NCBI RefSeq assembly: GCF_010729105.1
Contig: NZ_AP022573.1
Span: 5,270,001-5,334,000, forward strand
From: Mycobacterium saskatchewanense
GTDB taxonomy: Bacteria > Actinomycetota > Actinomycetes > Mycobacteriales > Mycobacteriaceae
DNA: 64,000 nucleotides
Reading direction: 5' to 3'
Shown here: positions 63,453 to 64,000 of the stretch, piece after piece
Layout of the letters: every line of letters begins with the position of its first letter
Position numbering within the stretch: position 1 is the stretch's first letter
The notes under the pieces: model-generated
The model's input: only the letters and a program-made list of their open reading frames with translations
Told to the model about the DNA's origin: nothing
Database searches by the model: none
Made by a program: the position numbers and the translations under genes

Positions 63453-64000
63453 TCAATGTCCCCAGCGCGCGGCCGCTTCCATCGACGCCTGGTAGGCGAG
63501 CTGGGCGCGGCGCCGCGACTCCCGGGCGCGAAGGCGCGCCGCGGCCACGGTCTGGGCGGTCGCGCCGAATCCCGAGGCGAGTTCTTCCCGTCGGCGCCGC
63601 AGTTCGCCGGCGCGCAACCGGGCGATTTCGGCGCGTTGCGCCGCGCTGCTCATGGCGTGGTCCGGCAGCGGGTCGGGAAGACCGTCGCGCGGCGCGGCGT
63701 CCGGGGGTTCGCTGACCGCGGGTTTCGCCGGGCCGCCGGTCCCGGCCGTGGCGCCCGTCGCCCGCGGCGCGGGCGGTCGCGCTCCGCGCACGATGCCCGC
63801 CAGCGTGTCGCCGATTTCGTGGATCGGCAACACCAGGTCGGCGCCGGCGCGCGCGGCCGCAACCGGCATCGACCGGTACTGGGCGGTGTCCGGACTCTCC
63901 GCGATCATTATGGCGCCGGCCCGCTTCATGGCGGCGGTGCCCGCGGCGCCGTCCCGCCCGGAGCCCGACAACACGACGCCCACGCCGCGGGGCCCGTACG
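63453..64000 (-). CDS. CheB-type methylesterase, C-terminal part (continues past window)
   Basis: The frame runs off the right end of the window. The visible start YGPRGVGVVLSGSGRDGAAG includes the catalytic Asp motif (SGRDG) of CheB, then AIMIAESPDTAQYRSMPVAA and GADLVLPIHEIGDTLAGIV, the CheB C-terminal segments. About 110 residues of Ala/Arg-rich helix follow (SAAQRAEIARLRAGELRRRREELA...RRRAQLAYQASMEAA), with a repeated Arg-rich pattern. It is a second CheB next to the CheB/CheR genes and convergent with them. Confidence 0.8.
   Translation of the reverse strand, partial: YGPRGVGVVLSGSGRDGAAGTAAMKRAGAIMIAESPDTAQYRSMPVAAARAGADLVLPIHEIGDTLAGIVRGARPPAPRATGATAGTGGPAKPAVSEPPDAAPRDGLPDPLPDHAMSSAAQRAEIARLRAGELRRRREELASGFGATAQTVAAARLRARESRRRAQLAYQASMEAAARWGH

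Overview
This is high-GC mycobacterial DNA. It encodes close relatives of the dormancy regulator DosR, a DosS/DosT-type haem sensor kinase, ferredoxin FdxA, the triacylglycerol synthase Tgs1, the giant OtsB1 (Rv2006-type) protein, the phosphoribosyltransferase/erythromycin-esterase fusion Rv2030c, PfkB and the 18-kDa small heat-shock antigen. Gene order differs from M. tuberculosis, so a nontuberculous Mycobacterium is most likely; the species cannot be named from the sequence alone. I saw no rRNA, tRNA, CRISPR array or intact insertion sequence.

Bases 1-34,400 form a compact dormancy (DosR) island. Genes that in M. tuberculosis are split between the Rv1996-Rv2007c, Rv2023c-Rv2032 and Rv3126c-Rv3134c loci sit together here with dosR-dosS in the middle. 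DosR-type palindromes (GGGAC or GGGCC, 4-base centre, GTCCC or GGCCC) stand in front of most transcription units. The island holds three Acg-family nitroreductases, five universal stress proteins, PfkB, OtsB1, FdxA, PEP synthase and Tgs1. It also holds two less expected sets. One is a translationally coupled operon of acetyl-CoA-synthetase-like ligase, 2-oxoacid dehydrogenase E1 alpha, E1 beta, E2 and a free acyl carrier protein (2,601-7,826). The other is a pair of KAS III-like condensing enzymes (27,588-29,553), one with a full Cys-His-Asn triad and one without the His, at the end of a five-gene operon behind a DosR box. Together they suggest an uncharacterised hypoxia-linked acyl pathway.

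Bases 33,700-48,800 carry stress and redox genes: PAS-ANTAR and GAF-ANTAR regulators, Hsp20 with a divergent MerR/HspR-like regulator around a palindrome, a type II NADH dehydrogenase-like flavoprotein, zinc alcohol dehydrogenase, GlgX debranching enzyme, SDR and aldo-keto reductase, a frameshifted PknH-sensor-like membrane protein, a hemerythrin-like protein, a UdgX-type uracil-DNA glycosylase and a ThDP enzyme of the pyruvate oxidase type.

Bases 49,050-54,280 are decayed. They hold fragments of UDP-glucose dehydrogenase, an SDR, a NodU-type carbamoyltransferase, a family 2 glycosyltransferase and a frameshifted NAD(P)-binding protein joined head-on to a truncated CsbD gene. Intact among them are a UDP-sugar epimerase/decarboxylase, topoisomerase IB and a small secreted haem-binding-like protein. 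Downstream come a DUF3349 gene, an endonuclease/phosphatase-fold gene and a tight four-gene operon (glycosyltransferase, acyl-CoA dehydrogenase-like, PIG-L deacetylase, NodS-like methyltransferase) of unknown product. The window ends in a split CheB / STAS-HATPase / CheR-PAS signalling cluster that is unlikely to serve flagellar chemotaxis in a mycobacterium.
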